5,929 nt of DNA from Candidatus Gastranaerophilales bacterium (GTDB lineage: Bacteria > Cyanobacteriota > Vampirovibrionia > Gastranaerophilales > Gastranaerophilaceae). The DNA lies in NCBI GenBank assembly GCA_944323495.1, contig CALUSZ010000014.1:1-5929 (forward strand), given 5' to 3'. The position numbers and the translations under genes are program-made. This document shows, piece after piece, positions 5,773-5,929 of the stretch (position 1 is the stretch's first letter; every line of letters starts with the position of its first letter). The notes below the pieces were generated by a model. That model was given only the letters and a program-made list of their open reading frames with translations, was not told the DNA's origin and made no database searches.

Positions 5773-5776
5773 GGAG
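5773..5776 (+). promoter_or_regulatory. Shine-Dalgarno site of the S1 gene
   Basis: GGAG in a purine-rich run, 8 nt before ATG 5785, is a strong canonical site that fixes the S1 start. It contrasts with the Shine-Dalgarno-less starts of ispH, uvrB and the two genes between them. Confidence 0.75.
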
Positions 5777-5784
5777 AAAAGAAA

Positions 5785-5929
5785 ATGACAACAACAGAAA
5801 TTCGTGACGAATTTGAAATGCTGTTAGAAGAAAGCTTTGCTAAATCTAACACAGTGGCTGATATCGTAGAAGGTACAGTTATTAAAAAAGAATCAGAAGG
5901 TTATCTTGTAAGCGTTAAGGGTGCAAAAA
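5785..5929 (+). CDS. rpsA: 30S ribosomal protein S1, N-terminal fragment (3' end outside window)
   Basis: Only 48 codons are visible before the right edge. The sequence has an acidic N-terminal helix (MTTTEIRDEFEMLLEESF) followed by the beginning of an S1/OB-fold domain: VADIVEGTVIKKESEGYLVS (23-42) then VKGAK. The pattern (G-x-V-hydrophobic with a following strand and hydrophobic-V-x-V-x-x-K) is that of the first S1 repeat of ribosomal protein S1, which helps bind mRNA to the 30S subunit. The number of S1 repeats cannot be seen. Another multi-S1 protein remains possible, but position after ispH favours S1: in many Clostridia the two are adjacent or fused. Here they are clearly separate genes, with an ispH stop, a 57-nt gap and an own ribosome-binding site. 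Confidence 0.8.
   Translation, partial: MTTTEIRDEFEMLLEESFAKSNTVADIVEGTVIKKESEGYLVSVKGAK

Overview
The window looks like an ordinary chromosomal stretch from a low-GC bacterium with very short intergenic gaps. It holds DNA repair (uvrB), isoprenoid synthesis (ispH) and ribosome (S1) genes, with small accessory genes between them. Several genes start without a Shine-Dalgarno sequence, and there is a WG-repeat exported protein and an ispH gene followed by an S1 gene. Taken together this reminds me of gut Melainabacteria/Gastranaerophilales (non-photosynthetic relatives of Cyanobacteria). That is an impression, not a proof; Clostridia-like lineages cannot be excluded.

Layout, all genes on the + strand. 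1-401: 3' end of an NHL-type beta-propeller protein that runs off the left edge. 411-1140: a HepT/MntA-type (HEPN nuclease / minimal nucleotidyltransferase) toxin-antitoxin pair. Its first gene is 9 nt after the propeller gene and its two genes overlap by 8 nt. 1189-3174: complete uvrB. 3206-3667: a small GNAT-like protein. 3692-4558: an exported protein with four WG-like repeats spaced exactly 34 residues apart, plus an unrecognised C-terminal domain. 4559-4866: a gene-free stretch of about 300 nt. It is not empty: it has an extended -10 promoter, a predicted structured RNA whose 5' end opens with a 10-bp helix, a good intrinsic terminator, and a second hairpin before ispH. 4867-5727: complete ispH starting at TTG. 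5785-5929: start of the ribosomal protein S1 gene, cut by the right edge.

How the parts may work together. The toxin-antitoxin pair forms one translational unit. Its antitoxin carries the GSX10DXD nucleotidyltransferase motif, but the position of the family's third acidic residue is Asn. The 4624-4776 RNA is either a free small RNA or a terminating leader for ispH. Four neighbouring genes (uvrB, the GNAT-like gene, the WG gene, ispH) lack a Shine-Dalgarno sequence and have a -10-like hexamer ending about 5-6 nt before the start codon, which suggests leaderless or near-leaderless mRNAs. hepT, mntA and the S1 gene have clear Shine-Dalgarno sequences.

The most promising items for undescribed biology are the intergenic RNA and the altered MntA active site. 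The other genes belong to known families.
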